Source: Haloterrigena sp. KLK7 (lineage in GTDB: Archaea; Halobacteriota; Halobacteria; Halobacteriales; Natrialbaceae). From it: DNA of 64,000 nt. Within the stretch, counting starts at the first letter, position 1, and each line of letters opens with the position of its first letter. The position numbers were made by a program, and so were the translations under genes. Location of the stretch: assembly GCF_037914945.1 (NCBI RefSeq), contig NZ_CP149787.1:3658001-3722000 (forward strand), in the 5' to 3' direction. Below the pieces are notes generated by a model. That model was not told the DNA's origin. It did not search any database and saw nothing but the letters and a program-made list of their open reading frames with translations. Shown here one piece after another: positions 9,393 through 19,386 of the stretch.

Positions 9393-10360
9393 GGTTCGAT
9401 CGCCTCCGGCACGTCTCCGTTCGATCGCGGGAGCGCGTCACCGACGCGCAGTCCCCGTTCCTCGAGCAGCGCGGACTCCGCGAGCAGGAAATCGACGAAC
9501 GCTCGGCCGGCGTCGGGGTTGTCGGCGTCGGCTCGAACCGTGGCGCTGTAGACCGCCGGCCGACCCCGGGTCGTGTACCCCTCGTCGGTCGTGTACGTGG
9601 CCGTCGCGTACGTCTCGGCGTGGGCCGGATCCCCGAAGTTGTACGCGTCGGGCAACTCGCGGAACGGTAGCTCGTGATCGGCGGCCATGTTCCGGTAGAC
9701 GACCGCGCAGGCGCGGTTCCCGGCCTCGACGCCGGTCAGCAGCTGCGATTCGTCGGGCTCGCGGTAGACGCGCTCGAGCATCGTCTCGCGAAACCCCTCG
9801 AGGTCGTGTCGGCGCTCGGCGAGTTCGAACAGCTGGACGGCCCGATAGCCGAGCGGATCGAGGTCGGGATCGCTGATCGCGAGCTCGTTCGCGTCCGCGT
9901 CGGCGACGACCTCGTACCACGGTTCGTCCGCCGCGAGCCGGCCGCCGAGGGCCGTGTCGGGATCGTAGGCGATGCCGACCTCGTTGGCGGCGAACTCGAC
10001 GTCCCAGTCCGTCCGGCCGGGATAGAGCCGGTCCCGTAACAGCTCGGCGTCGGCGCTGATGACGACGTCCGGGTGTTTGGTCCCCTCCTCGATCATCCGC
10101 ATCACGACGGTCGAGCCGTGATACTCCCCCTGATAGCCGAGCTCCGTTTCGGACTCGAAGGCGGGACCGATCGTCTCCTCGAGTGCGACGGCGAGGCTTC
10201 CGGCCGAGAGGACCCGTACGCGGTCGGCCGTGCCGAGACAGCCGGCCGTCCCGACGATGCCGACCGCCGTCGCGCTCGCGGCGGCGAGAAACGCCCGGCG
10301 ACCGCCGACGGACCGGCCGGTACCGCGTCTCGCTCCGGAAGCGTCGTCGCGAGTCTCCAT
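9389..10360 (-). CDS. wtpA: Molybdate/tungstate ABC transporter substrate-binding protein (WtpA/ModA-like)
   Basis: 323-aa secreted lipoprotein. A twin-arginine-like signal (VGGRRAFLAAASATAVG) leads to a lipobox at GTAGC. The mature part opens with VRVLSAGSLAVALEE, the characteristic first strand/loop of WtpA-type oxyanion binding proteins. It continues with GSTVVMRMIEEGTKHPDV and ISADAELLRDRL, typical of the archaeal tungstate/molybdate group. The start is set at the ATG 10360, about 27 bp downstream of a TTATATT element. It feeds cofactor metal to the molybdoenzyme encoded upstream in the same direction. Molybdate versus tungstate specificity cannot be told from sequence. Confidence 0.88.
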   Translation of the reverse strand: METRDDASGARRGTGRSVGGRRAFLAAASATAVGIVGTAGCLGTADRVRVLSAGSLAVALEETIGPAFESETELGYQGEYHGSTVVMRMIEEGTKHPDVVISADAELLRDRLYPGRTDWDVEFAANEVGIAYDPDTALGGRLAADEPWYEVVADADANELAISDPDLDPLGYRAVQLFELAERRHDLEGFRETMLERVYREPDESQLLTGVEAGNRACAVVYRNMAADHELPFRELPDAYNFGDPAHAETYATATYTTDEGYTTRGRPAVYSATVRADADNPDAGRAFVDFLLAESALLEERGLRVGDALPRSNGDVPEAIEP

Positions 10361-10384
10361 ACGTCTCACTCGTCCCTGCCGTTC

Positions 10385-10424
10385 AATATAACTGGTTTCC
10401 GTTCCTATTTTGCGGGAATATAAC
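10385..10424 (-). promoter_or_regulatory. Promoter of wtpA with duplicated GTTATATT element
   Basis: The octamer GTTATATT (minus strand) occurs at 10385-10392 and again at 10417-10424, start to start 32 bp. The proximal copy is placed about 27 bp before the wtpA ATG and fits a TATA box for a leaderless transcript. The distal copy is at the right distance for a regulator site or a second TATA box. It shows that wtpA has its own promoter despite lying downstream of mobB. Confidence 0.5.
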
Positions 10425-10579
10425 CGAGATCGGTTTCGATAGTGGGTGAGCGTGCCACCGATCCGCGGGACGCCCCTACCCCGATCGCGTTGCGATCCGC
10501 GGTATCGGTGGCCCGTCGGTTCGCGTCCGCTCGCCGCCGTCGGCCGGCGGGGACATCGCCGATCGCCGCGGGGACTCGT

Positions 10580-11110
10580 TCACTCACGATCGACGAGGGG
10601 CTCGAGTCCGCGGACGGTCTCGACGAGTCCCTCGAGGTCGTCCGCCCCGCGACCGACGACGGGACCGCCGACGGCGCTCGGATCGCGGTCGCCGACGAGG
10701 ATCGTCGGCAGCGGGGCCGCCGCGAACCCCTCGACGACGACGAACGCGTAGCCCCGGTCCTCGAGGCGCTCGAGCGTGCTCGCGAGCGCTCGCAGTTCCG
10801 GATCGTCGTCGGCCGCGCCCTCGAGCGGTCCGAGGCCGTCGGGTCGGTCCGGCGGATCGCGCTTGCCGCGCGTGCTGATATCGAACGTGAGTTCGGGGGT
10901 GACGCCGACGACGGTCTCGGCGCCCGCGGTCCGGTGGCGGTGGGTGTCGGCGCCCGGCGTGTCGATCTCGATGTCGTGGTGGATCGACTTGACCGTCGCG
11001 ACGCGGCCGTGATCGGCCAGTCGCGGCACGAGCCGTTCGACGAGCGTGGTCTTCCCCGAATCGCTCGGGCCGGCGAGACAGACGACGCGAAACGATGGCT
11101 CCTGACTCAT
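10580..11110 (-). CDS. mobB: Molybdopterin-guanine dinucleotide biosynthesis adaptor MobB
   Basis: 176-aa P-loop GTPase-like protein that assists attachment of GMP to molybdopterin. Walker A is GPSDSGKTTL (about residues 14-23). The family signature of a His-rich switch follows (KSIHHDIEIDTPGADTHRHR), and FVVVEGFAAAPLPTI supplies the typical Walker B/FVEGF segment. I take the ATG at 11110 (MSQEPSFRVV); upstream frame extension to 11269 is low-quality Arg-rich sequence. It sits between the chaperone and transporter genes of the molybdoenzyme cluster, consistent with supplying bis-MGD cofactor. Confidence 0.92.
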   Translation of the reverse strand: MSQEPSFRVVCLAGPSDSGKTTLVERLVPRLADHGRVATVKSIHHDIEIDTPGADTHRHRTAGAETVVGVTPELTFDISTRGKRDPPDRPDGLGPLEGAADDDPELRALASTLERLEDRGYAFVVVEGFAAAPLPTILVGDRDPSAVGGPVVGRGADDLEGLVETVRGLEPLVDRE

Positions 11111-11177
11111 CTCTGGTACGGCCGCTTCGGGGGACGAACGGAAGACTCGTTCGACCGCGGCGAGTCGCGAGTCCCGA

Positions 11178-11990
11178 TCAGTACGGGCCGTCGCGGTCGC
11201 CCATCGGCATCTCGCCGCTGCCGGGCGAGGCCGACGGCGTCCCCGATCCGTTCGAGCCGCAGGTCCCACACCGGAAGTCCCCGTCGCCGCCGCCGGTGAG
11301 CCCCTCGGTCGGGGACGGCGGCACCTCGGGGAAGACGTCCGGTTCGATCCCGAACCGGTCGGCGTCGGCCTCGACCAGCGCCACCACGAGATCCGCGAGC
11401 GCCCGATAGAACGGGTCCTCGGCGTCGTCGTGGACCGTCTCCCGGAACCGCGGGACCCAGCGCCCGAGGTGGTCCTCGAGGAAGTCCGCCTGGGCGTTCG
11501 TGACGATGTCGACGCCCTTCCCGTCGTCGGCCCGCTCGAGGTAGGCCGTCTGCAGGGCCAGGTGGGAGACGAACTCGAGCTCGATGCAGAGGTGGTCGAC
11601 CCGCTCGCGGTTGCCGTCCTCCAGATCGAGGTCGAACGCGCCGTAGAAGCCGGCGATGTCGGCGAGCGTGTCCGTGTTCGTCACGAGCGTGCCCGAGCCG
11701 TACTCGACCTCGTACTGCTGGATCTCGCCCCCCTGTTCGAAGCCGAACAGGGCGGCGTACGTCGAGTAGCAGTCCTCGATCTCGTCGGCGTCGTCCGGAC
11801 TCAGGTCGGCGACCGACTCCGCGCGCTCGAGCAGTTCGTCGTCGCCGAGCGCCGCGGCGGATTCGACGAGCTGGTCGTCGAACTCGGCGGAGCGGATCGC
11901 TTCGCGGAGGTCGTCGGTCGGTCGGTCGAACGCCATCGACGCGAGCTTGTACAGTCGCGCGCGGTGAACGTGGTGGTCTGGTCGTGACAT
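11178..11990 (-). CDS. TorD/DmsD-family molybdoenzyme assembly chaperone
   Basis: 270-aa cytoplasmic chaperone expected to bind the Tat signal of the catalytic subunit and hold it for cofactor insertion. It is all-helical with the family motifs EYGSGTLVTNTDTLADIAGF (about residues 93-112) and a central CIELEFVSHLALQTAYLERA segment. The C-terminus is an unusual Gly/Ser-rich extension containing CGTC, which could be a metal- or disulfide-forming pair. It lies 34 bp downstream of the Fe-S subunit gene, in the same operon as its presumed client. Confidence 0.88.
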   Translation of the reverse strand: MSRPDHHVHRARLYKLASMAFDRPTDDLREAIRSAEFDDQLVESAAALGDDELLERAESVADLSPDDADEIEDCYSTYAALFGFEQGGEIQQYEVEYGSGTLVTNTDTLADIAGFYGAFDLDLEDGNRERVDHLCIELEFVSHLALQTAYLERADDGKGVDIVTNAQADFLEDHLGRWVPRFRETVHDDAEDPFYRALADLVVALVEADADRFGIEPDVFPEVPPSPTEGLTGGGDGDFRCGTCGSNGSGTPSASPGSGEMPMGDRDGPY

Positions 11991-12024
11991 TGGTGTGAGT
12001 GTGGGTGTGGGTCGTTCGCGGTCG

Positions 12025-13218
<1,194 letters not shown>

Positions 13219-13229
13219 TGTGAGTCACC

Positions 13230-16200
13230 TCAGTCTGATTCGCTCGTGAAACCGCCCTCTAGGTACTGTTTCATCCGGTCGTTCTCCTGGGTCGGCCGGA
13301 CGCCCTCTCCGACTGGTCGCCAGTCGCCCTCGGGCTCGCCGTCGTCGTTCACGCCGCCGTCTTCGGCCTTCTCGATCTTGACGAACGACTCCTTGGGCGC
13401 GCCGTTGGCGGCGTGGACGTCGGGTTCGAAGCCGATGTCCATGTTCTGCCCGAGCATGTCCTTGCGGGGCATCGAGTCGGTCAGCCAGGTCCGGCGCAGC
13501 CACGTCGAGGTCATCGACTGGTGGCCGCCGCTGCGGTACATCGACACGTAGTTCGTGTCCTCGGACTGGGCCTTCCCGTCGTCGCGCTCCTGCTGGGCCT
13601 CGTAGGATTTGTGCGAGGTCTGCGTGACGTTCATCCAGCTCCGGGTGACCCCCTGCGGGATACTGGGCTGGTAGCGGATCCGCATCAGCGCGCGAGTGTA
13701 CTCGGTCTCCTCGTCCTCGGGGTCGTAGCCCGGGAACGGACGGTCCGAGGGGTCGGCGTCGACCCAGACGTAGTCGCCGTCCTGGAGTCCCTCCTCGCGG
13801 GCGTCCTTGGGGTTCATCTCGACGTACCCCTCGCCGATGTACGGTTTGCGCGTGTCGAAGGAGTCACGCTCCGTCTTCCGACCCTGGTCGCCGTAGTTGC
13901 TCCACCAGACCGCCATCTCCTCGAGGTCGGCCCCGAAGGTGTGGGTCCCGTGGCGGTACTTCGGCGTCATGTAGACGTAGTCGTAGCCCTCGTCGAGATC
14001 GGTCAGCGGATGACTCGTGTCGACCAGTTCCGACGGCGACCGGATCTCGTTGCGGACCTGTCGGTCGTTGGTGTCGCGGGCCTTTGCCGCGCTGTCCCAG
14101 TCGCGGTCGGCGGGCGTCTCGGGCGCGACCACGGGACTGTCGCTGCCGTCGACGATGACGTTCGGCTCGTACGGCGTCGCGTCCATCGGCTCCCGGTGGA
14201 GCGGGATGTGTTCGCCGGCCTCGGCGAACTCCTCCTCCTCGCGGAAGAACTCGAGTCGCCCGGTCTTCGTGTACCAGGGCTGGGAGTCCTGGGTCTGCTC
14301 GTTGCCGACGTGTTTGGGGTAGGTCCGGGTCATGATGATCGCCGGCGTCCCCTCGCGGGCGTCCTCCAGCAGGTCCTCGACGTCGTACCCCTTGACGGCG
14401 TTGGAGTGGTCGAAGATGCGCTGGATGTACGGCTTGGCCTGGTACTCCTCCTCGTCGATGAACGCCCAGTAGTCCTCGAAGCGACTGTCGCCGGTGAGTT
14501 CGGCGAGCTTCTCGGCGACGCCCTTGTAGTGTTGGGTGTCGTTCAGGGTGTTGTAGATCCGGTCGATCTCCGTCTCCGGCATCGTCGTGATGAAGGGGTT
14601 CGTGACGGAGGCGGTGATGTCGTGGACGTGGTGTTCGGCCCACGAGTCCGCCGGGAAGACGATGTCGGAGTACTCGCAGGTCATCGACCACCACCACTCG
14701 TTGGTGAAGAACGCCTCGATCTTCCCGGTGCGCAGGGCCTTCTCGATGATCTTGTAGGTCCCCTTCGCGTTGCCGAGAATGGAGTTCGACCCCGACACCC
14801 AGATCGACTTCGTGGGGGTGTGCATGTGCGAGTCGCCTTGGAAGTACTCGCCGTCGACCTTCAGCGGCTTGTCGAGGTTGGTGTAGAAGTGCGCCGAGTG
14901 GGCGTCCCAGCGCTTGTCGGTCCGCGCCGGCTTCTCGGGATCGAGTTCGGGATCGAACGGGTCCTCGTGGGCGTACTGGCCGACGCCGTTGAAGTACGCC
15001 ATCCGGTAGTTCCCGGAGTAGGAGCCGACGTTGCCGGTCTGGTAGCCCACGTTGCGCGTCAGCGACGCCAGCAGGAACGCCGCGCGCCCGTGCTGGTCGG
15101 CGTTCGCGTAGTGGTTCGGCCCCATCCCGGTCAGCAGCATCGTGCTCTGCTGGTTGTCCGCGAAGTCGCGGGCCAAGTTCTCAACCGCCTGCGGGTCCGT
15201 CCCCGTGACCTCGGCGGTCGACTCGAGGTCCCAGGTGCCGGCGAGGTGCTCCTTGATCAGGTCGAACACCGTCCGGACCTGGACGGTCTCGCCGTCGGTG
15301 AGTTCGACTTCGAACTCGCCCTCGATCGTCGCGGGAACGTCGAAGTCGTCGCCGATGTCGTCGCGCGTGACGGGCTCGAACTCGCCGCTCTCGGCGTTGT
15401 GGACGACGAAGTCGCCCCACTCGCGGCGGAGCTCCTCCGTGATGACCTGGTCGTCGATGTTCGTCACGTCGACGCCGGGCCGGTCCGCGTCGTCGGCGAC
15501 GGCGTCGGTCTTCTCTAAGTCCGCCGGCTCGTAGTCCGCGGAGATATCGCTGGCGCGGAGCAACTCGTTGTCGTCCATCCGGACCAGCAGCGGGAGGTCC
15601 GTGAACTGCCGGACGTACTCCTCGTCGTACAGCTCCTCCTCGATGAGGACGCGGGCCGCACCGAGGAACAGCGCCGTGTCCGACGCCGGACGGACCGTGA
15701 TGAGCTCGTCGCACTTCGAGGCCGTCGCGTTGTAGTCGGTGAAGATCCCGGTGACCTTCGACCCCTTCAGTTTGGCCTCGGTCAGCCAGTGGCAGTCGGC
15801 CATCTTCGAGGTCAGGTAGTTGATCCCGTCGAGCACGATGTGGTCCGCGTACTCGATACTCGCGAGGTCGAAGTCGACCGTCTGCTGGCCGGTGACCATC
15901 GTGTGGCCCGGCGGCAGGTCCGTGTGGAACGAGTAGTTGTCCAGCCCCATCGCGCCCAGCGCCTCGTCCTCTGAGACGTCCCGGACGTGGTTGTCCAGCA
16001 GCGCCATCGAGTTGGCGTTGCGGTACTGGCCGAACAGCTTGATGACGCCCAGCAGCGGCATCCCGCCGCGGAACTTCATCGTCCGGACGCCGGCGCCCTG
16101 GGTCTCCTCGACGACGCGCTCGTCGTAGCCCTGGTCGAGCAGCGACTGGGTCCCGCTCTCGCCGCTGTACTGCTGGGCGAGCTCGAGGAACGTTCGGGCG

Positions 16201-16778
16201 GCGTACTCGTGGGCCTCTTCGTGGGAGACCTCGACGAAGTCGTCCTCCCCGCGCCGGGCATATTCCTCGGGCATCGAGCCGTCGGAATCGCGCGGGAAGC
16301 CGTCGTCGACCCACTGCTTGAAGCCCTGACGGACCATCGGAGCCTTGACGCGGCGCTCGTTGTAGAAGCGCTCGACCATCGCCAGCCCCTTGTTACAGAC
16401 GCGGGGGTCCCACCGCTGGGAGGCCTGGTTCCCGTCGAGATCGGTCGCCTCGCCGTAGTTCATCGAGGGGCCGAGACGCGTGATCTGCCCGTTCTTGACG
16501 CTCGCCTCGAGGTAGCAGTTGTGGGTGTCGTTGGGCGTACACGTGAGCATGTAGGAGTCGTCGGGCTCCCAGATGTCGCGGTACTTCTGGTCCCACCCCT
16601 CGTTGGGGTACTCCTCGAGGGGGTTCATCGGTCCCTCGCCGTCCTCGTCGGCGGTTTCCTCGCCGGTCAACCGCCGGTAGCCGAGGAACCCGAGACCGGA
16701 CGCGCCGGCGATACCCGCCGCCGCGGCGCCGAGCTCCCGACGGGTCATCTCGAGCCCGTCGGCCGCCTCGTCACTCAT
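13230..16778 (-). CDS. Type II DMSO-reductase-family catalytic subunit (NarG/NxrA-like), Tat-exported
   Basis: 1182-aa Mo/W-bisMGD oxidoreductase. The N-terminus carries a Tat-type signal (MTRRELGAAAAGIAGASG, residues 11-28), so the enzyme faces outward. The FS0 cluster motif is C80-x3-D84-x3-C88-x39-C128, with Asp where NarG has Cys and Cys where NarG has His. The likely molybdenum ligand is Asp287 in FHTDLPPGH, as in type II enzymes. The start at 16778 places the Tat motif near the N-terminus; the frame is open to 16907. Length and motifs resemble the NxrA/archaeal NarG branch, but nitrate, chlorate, selenate or another substrate cannot be chosen from sequence. No gamma/cytochrome subunit gene is nearby. 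Confidence 0.93.
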   Translation of the reverse strand: MSDEAADGLEMTRRELGAAAAGIAGASGLGFLGYRRLTGEETADEDGEGPMNPLEEYPNEGWDQKYRDIWEPDDSYMLTCTPNDTHNCYLEASVKNGQITRLGPSMNYGEATDLDGNQASQRWDPRVCNKGLAMVERFYNERRVKAPMVRQGFKQWVDDGFPRDSDGSMPEEYARRGEDDFVEVSHEEAHEYAARTFLELAQQYSGESGTQSLLDQGYDERVVEETQGAGVRTMKFRGGMPLLGVIKLFGQYRNANSMALLDNHVRDVSEDEALGAMGLDNYSFHTDLPPGHTMVTGQQTVDFDLASIEYADHIVLDGINYLTSKMADCHWLTEAKLKGSKVTGIFTDYNATASKCDELITVRPASDTALFLGAARVLIEEELYDEEYVRQFTDLPLLVRMDDNELLRASDISADYEPADLEKTDAVADDADRPGVDVTNIDDQVITEELRREWGDFVVHNAESGEFEPVTRDDIGDDFDVPATIEGEFEVELTDGETVQVRTVFDLIKEHLAGTWDLESTAEVTGTDPQAVENLARDFADNQQSTMLLTGMGPNHYANADQHGRAAFLLASLTRNVGYQTGNVGSYSGNYRMAYFNGVGQYAHEDPFDPELDPEKPARTDKRWDAHSAHFYTNLDKPLKVDGEYFQGDSHMHTPTKSIWVSGSNSILGNAKGTYKIIEKALRTGKIEAFFTNEWWWSMTCEYSDIVFPADSWAEHHVHDITASVTNPFITTMPETEIDRIYNTLNDTQHYKGVAEKLAELTGDSRFEDYWAFIDEEEYQAKPYIQRIFDHSNAVKGYDVEDLLEDAREGTPAIIMTRTYPKHVGNEQTQDSQPWYTKTGRLEFFREEEEFAEAGEHIPLHREPMDATPYEPNVIVDGSDSPVVAPETPADRDWDSAAKARDTNDRQVRNEIRSPSELVDTSHPLTDLDEGYDYVYMTPKYRHGTHTFGADLEEMAVWWSNYGDQGRKTERDSFDTRKPYIGEGYVEMNPKDAREEGLQDGDYVWVDADPSDRPFPGYDPEDEETEYTRALMRIRYQPSIPQGVTRSWMNVTQTSHKSYEAQQERDDGKAQSEDTNYVSMYRSGGHQSMTSTWLRRTWLTDSMPRKDMLGQNMDIGFEPDVHAANGAPKESFVKIEKAEDGGVNDDGEPEGDWRPVGEGVRPTQENDRMKQYLEGGFTSESD

Positions 16779-17211
16779 CGTACCACCCCGCACGCGTGGG
16801 TGCGCGGATCGTCGGCAGCTGAACCCCTCTCCGAGCGGTTCGGATAACGCGGTTCGTCCGTGGGTCGTCCGTATGCCATCACGGTCGATACTCGTGCACC
16901 CACTCATTAACCAGACCCGCCCGTTCCCACGCGTTGGGGACGCTGCGGCCGAAATCCTCCGAATAGTGGGTCTTTAAAACGGGGTCGACAGAGGCCGAAA
17001 TACCGCTCGAGTCGACGGGAAAACCGACGGAAAAACGACCGCGACGTCCTCGTCCCGAACGTATCGCGGGGTCCTCGTCCCAACGGCCGTTTCGACGGAA
17101 CGCGGTTCGGACGCGAGCGGTCGCCGACAGCGTCTCGCCGGGCCCCGCTCGGTCGCCGAGCGCGTTCGGACGGAGGAAAAACCTATCACCCGTTATGTCA
17201 AATGAACAACT
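16779..17211. other. Intergenic region upstream of the molybdoenzyme operon
   Basis: 433 bp separate the alpha-subunit start from a small rightward ORF. The only clear promoter-like element for the operon is TTTAAA at 16973-16978. If used, it implies a leader of about 170 nt, unusual for a haloarchaeon, or a start upstream of 16778. A short inverted repeat (CGCAC/GTGCG) lies within about 30 bp upstream of the ATG. No other gene is seen. Confidence 0.4.
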
Positions 17212-17310
17212 ATGTCCTCCACAACCGCCGGCGGAGACGACGGCTCGGACGACGACCGATCGTGGCTCGATCGCCTCGTCGATCTCCTCTGGATGCTCCC
17301 GTGGCCGTGA
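17212..17310 (+). CDS. Putative 32-aa amphipathic microprotein
   Basis: ORF beginning MSSTTAGGDDGSDDDRSW and ending DLLWMLPWP: an Asp/Gly/Ser-rich start followed by a Trp/Leu amphipathic segment. A possible TATA element (AACCTATCACC) sits about 25 bp before the ATG, in the correct spacing for a leaderless haloarchaeal gene. It lies between the divergently placed molybdoenzyme operon and the convergent Mrp-type gene. The composition is unlike random frame and like other haloarchaeal microproteins, but there is no homology evidence. Confidence 0.4.
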   Translation: MSSTTAGGDDGSDDDRSWLDRLVDLLWMLPWP

Positions 17311-17367
17311 GGCGATCCCGCGTCGGTCCCGTTCGCTCGCGCCTCGAGAGGCAGTCGACGGCCGCCC

Positions 17368-18663
17368 TCAGGTCGCCGGTTCGACCGCCGACCGACCCGC
17401 CGCCTCGAGTTCGACCAGCCAGCCGTCGTAGCCCAGATCGTCGACGTCGGTCCGCTCGAGCGAGCGCCCGTCCCGGGCGAGGCTCTCGTCGACGACGTCG
17501 ACGAGGTCGTCGGGATCGCCTCTCAACACTACGGACACCGGCTCCTCGTCGGCCACGCCGAATTCGGTGACCACCTGTCGCTGGCAGCTCTCGGGCGGGA
17601 GCCCGCGCAGGTCGACTGCGTCCTCGGGGACCGCCGGCCCGCCCTCCGTCTCGATGAACTCGAGGACGGTCTCGCGGAGCGCGTCGATCGCGCGTTCGCC
17701 GGCGCTCGCGGGGTCAGCAAACGAGCGCGCGGTCGGTTCCCGCAGGGCCGGATCGAACGGCACCGGCTCGATCTCCGCGTAGGCCGCCTCGGCGACGTCC
17801 TCGGCGAGCGTGTCACCGTCGAACGGCGTCGTCTCGCCCTCGGCCGCGCCGACCATGTTGGGAACGACGCCGATCGACGGCACGTCGTTGGCCGAGTACA
17901 GCGCCGCGGTCCGCCGGGTCGCCCGCACGCACTCGTCGGTCGGCGTGGAGACCAGCAGGCCGCCGTCTAACGGCGCCTGCTGGACGATCGTGTAGACGGC
18001 GTCGCCGATCCCCGGCGGCAGGTCGACGAGCAGCACGTCTCGGTCGTCCCAGGCGGCGTTGCCCAGCAGGTCCTTGACGACGTCGTGGACCATCGCGCCG
18101 CGCCAGGCGACCGGCCCGTCCTCGGCGATCAGTTCGATGCTGACGACCTGGATCCCGTCGTCGGTCTCGACGGGCATCGGCTTCCCCGTCGGCGACGTCG
18201 CGACCGGTCCGTCGGCCTCGAGCAGGTCGGGCGCGTCGGGCGCGTAGACGTTGGCGTCGAAGACGCCGACGTCGAGGCCGTCCTCGGCGAGCGCTCGCGC
18301 CAGCGATGCGGTGACCGTCGTCTTGCCGACGCCGCCCTTCGCGCTGCCGACGGCGATGATCGAGTCGACGCCGGAGACCGGAAGCCCGGTCTCGGGCGCG
18401 TCGGAGCCGGCCGCCTCGACCCGGACGTGGACGACGCCGTCGGTCGCCAGCCCGGCGCCCCGTAGCTGGTCGGTCAGTCGGTCGGCCAGCACGCGACCGA
18501 CCGGTTCGAAGTCGACGGTGAAGGTGACGATCCCGTCCGCGACGTCGACGTCCTCGATCAACTGCTCCCCGATCGGATCGCTGCCCATGATCTCGACCTC
18601 CCGGACCCGATCGACGACGGCGCGCCTGATCTCCTCGTCCGTCCGCGATGTCTCGTCGGTCAT
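17368..18663 (-). CDS. Mrp/ApbC-type P-loop ATPase with extra C-terminal domain
   Basis: 431-aa protein related to Fe-S cluster carriers. Residues 1-85 are a MIP18/DUF59-like domain. Residues 100-330 are the ParA-type ATPase with deviant Walker A GSAKGGVGKTT (106-116), and FDANVYAPDAPDLL plus LLVDLPPGIGDAVYT as switch motifs. The C-terminal CxxC used by Mrp/NBP35 to hold the cluster is not present. Residues about 345-431 form an additional small alpha/beta domain beginning DLRGLPPESCQRQVV, reminiscent of TusA/DUF2249 but weak. It lies upstream of the molybdoenzyme genes in the same orientation but 589 bp away. A role in assembling their clusters is possible, not shown. Confidence 0.88.
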   Translation of the reverse strand: MTDETSRTDEEIRRAVVDRVREVEIMGSDPIGEQLIEDVDVADGIVTFTVDFEPVGRVLADRLTDQLRGAGLATDGVVHVRVEAAGSDAPETGLPVSGVDSIIAVGSAKGGVGKTTVTASLARALAEDGLDVGVFDANVYAPDAPDLLEADGPVATSPTGKPMPVETDDGIQVVSIELIAEDGPVAWRGAMVHDVVKDLLGNAAWDDRDVLLVDLPPGIGDAVYTIVQQAPLDGGLLVSTPTDECVRATRRTAALYSANDVPSIGVVPNMVGAAEGETTPFDGDTLAEDVAEAAYAEIEPVPFDPALREPTARSFADPASAGERAIDALRETVLEFIETEGGPAVPEDAVDLRGLPPESCQRQVVTEFGVADEEPVSVVLRGDPDDLVDVVDESLARDGRSLERTDVDDLGYDGWLVELEAAGRSAVEPAT

Positions 18664-18879
18664 AGTCGGTCGTACGGTCGGGTCCGGTATTTCACCCGTC
18701 GGGAGTTCCCACGGGGTGGGAAGAGACCGGCCGCGCCGCGGTGACGCTCGTCTTCCGTCGACTCGAAACGAAACGAGGTGTCCCCTGATCCACTACCCGA
18801 TACGGTTGCCACGATGACACTATTCCTACGCGTCTGGAATCGAGGCTTCGCTTTTCTCTCACGCCCGTGATCCGTCGGT

Positions 18880-19353
18880 ATGCCGACGTACCAGCGGACA
18901 GCAGTGATCGACGCCGATTTCGAGACCGTCTGGGAGTTCTACGACAGCGTCGCCGAACTCGAGATACTGACGCCCGACTGGACGGGGCTGGAGGTCGCCC
19001 GCGCGATCGGCCCCGACGGCGGGCGGCGTCCCGACGGCTACCGCGTCGGAACGGAGATCCACCTCGAGATGCGACCGTTTGGGCTCTTCCCGGCGACGGA
19101 GTGGGTCGTCGCGGTCGTTGATCGCGAGGTGAGCGACGACCGGGCGTCGTTCGTCGACGAACAGGTCGGTGACCGCGGGCCCTACGAGCAGTGGCGCCAT
19201 ACCCACCGGTTCGCCGATGTCGACGACGGAACGGCGGTCCATGACCGGATCGACTACCGCGTGCCGGGCGCCAGTGACCTGCCGCTGGCGACGCCGCTGC
19301 TCGCGGGAATGCTGTGGCACCGCCATCGGAAAACGCGGGCCCTACTCGAGTGA
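18880..19353 (+). CDS. SRPBCC (START-like) family protein
   Basis: 157-aa protein with the helix-grip-fold opening TAVIDADFETVWEFYDSVAE, a mid-section YEQWRHTHRFADVDDGTAVH, and the long C-terminal helix ending in HRHRKTRALLE. This family binds hydrophobic ligands in a deep pocket; ligand unknown. Its ATG is 216 bp from the divergent Mrp-type gene, so it has its own promoter. It is convergent with the MBL-fold gene that follows. Confidence 0.85.
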   Translation: MPTYQRTAVIDADFETVWEFYDSVAELEILTPDWTGLEVARAIGPDGGRRPDGYRVGTEIHLEMRPFGLFPATEWVVAVVDREVSDDRASFVDEQVGDRGPYEQWRHTHRFADVDDGTAVHDRIDYRVPGASDLPLATPLLAGMLWHRHRKTRALLE

Positions 19354-19386
19354 CGTCCGGGAGCGGCCTCGGCCGGTTCCGGACGA

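Noticed and set aside
13413-15518. 701-aa rightward open frame
   Set aside because: Antisense to the molybdoenzyme alpha subunit; Val/Arg/Asp-rich translation with no recognisable domain.
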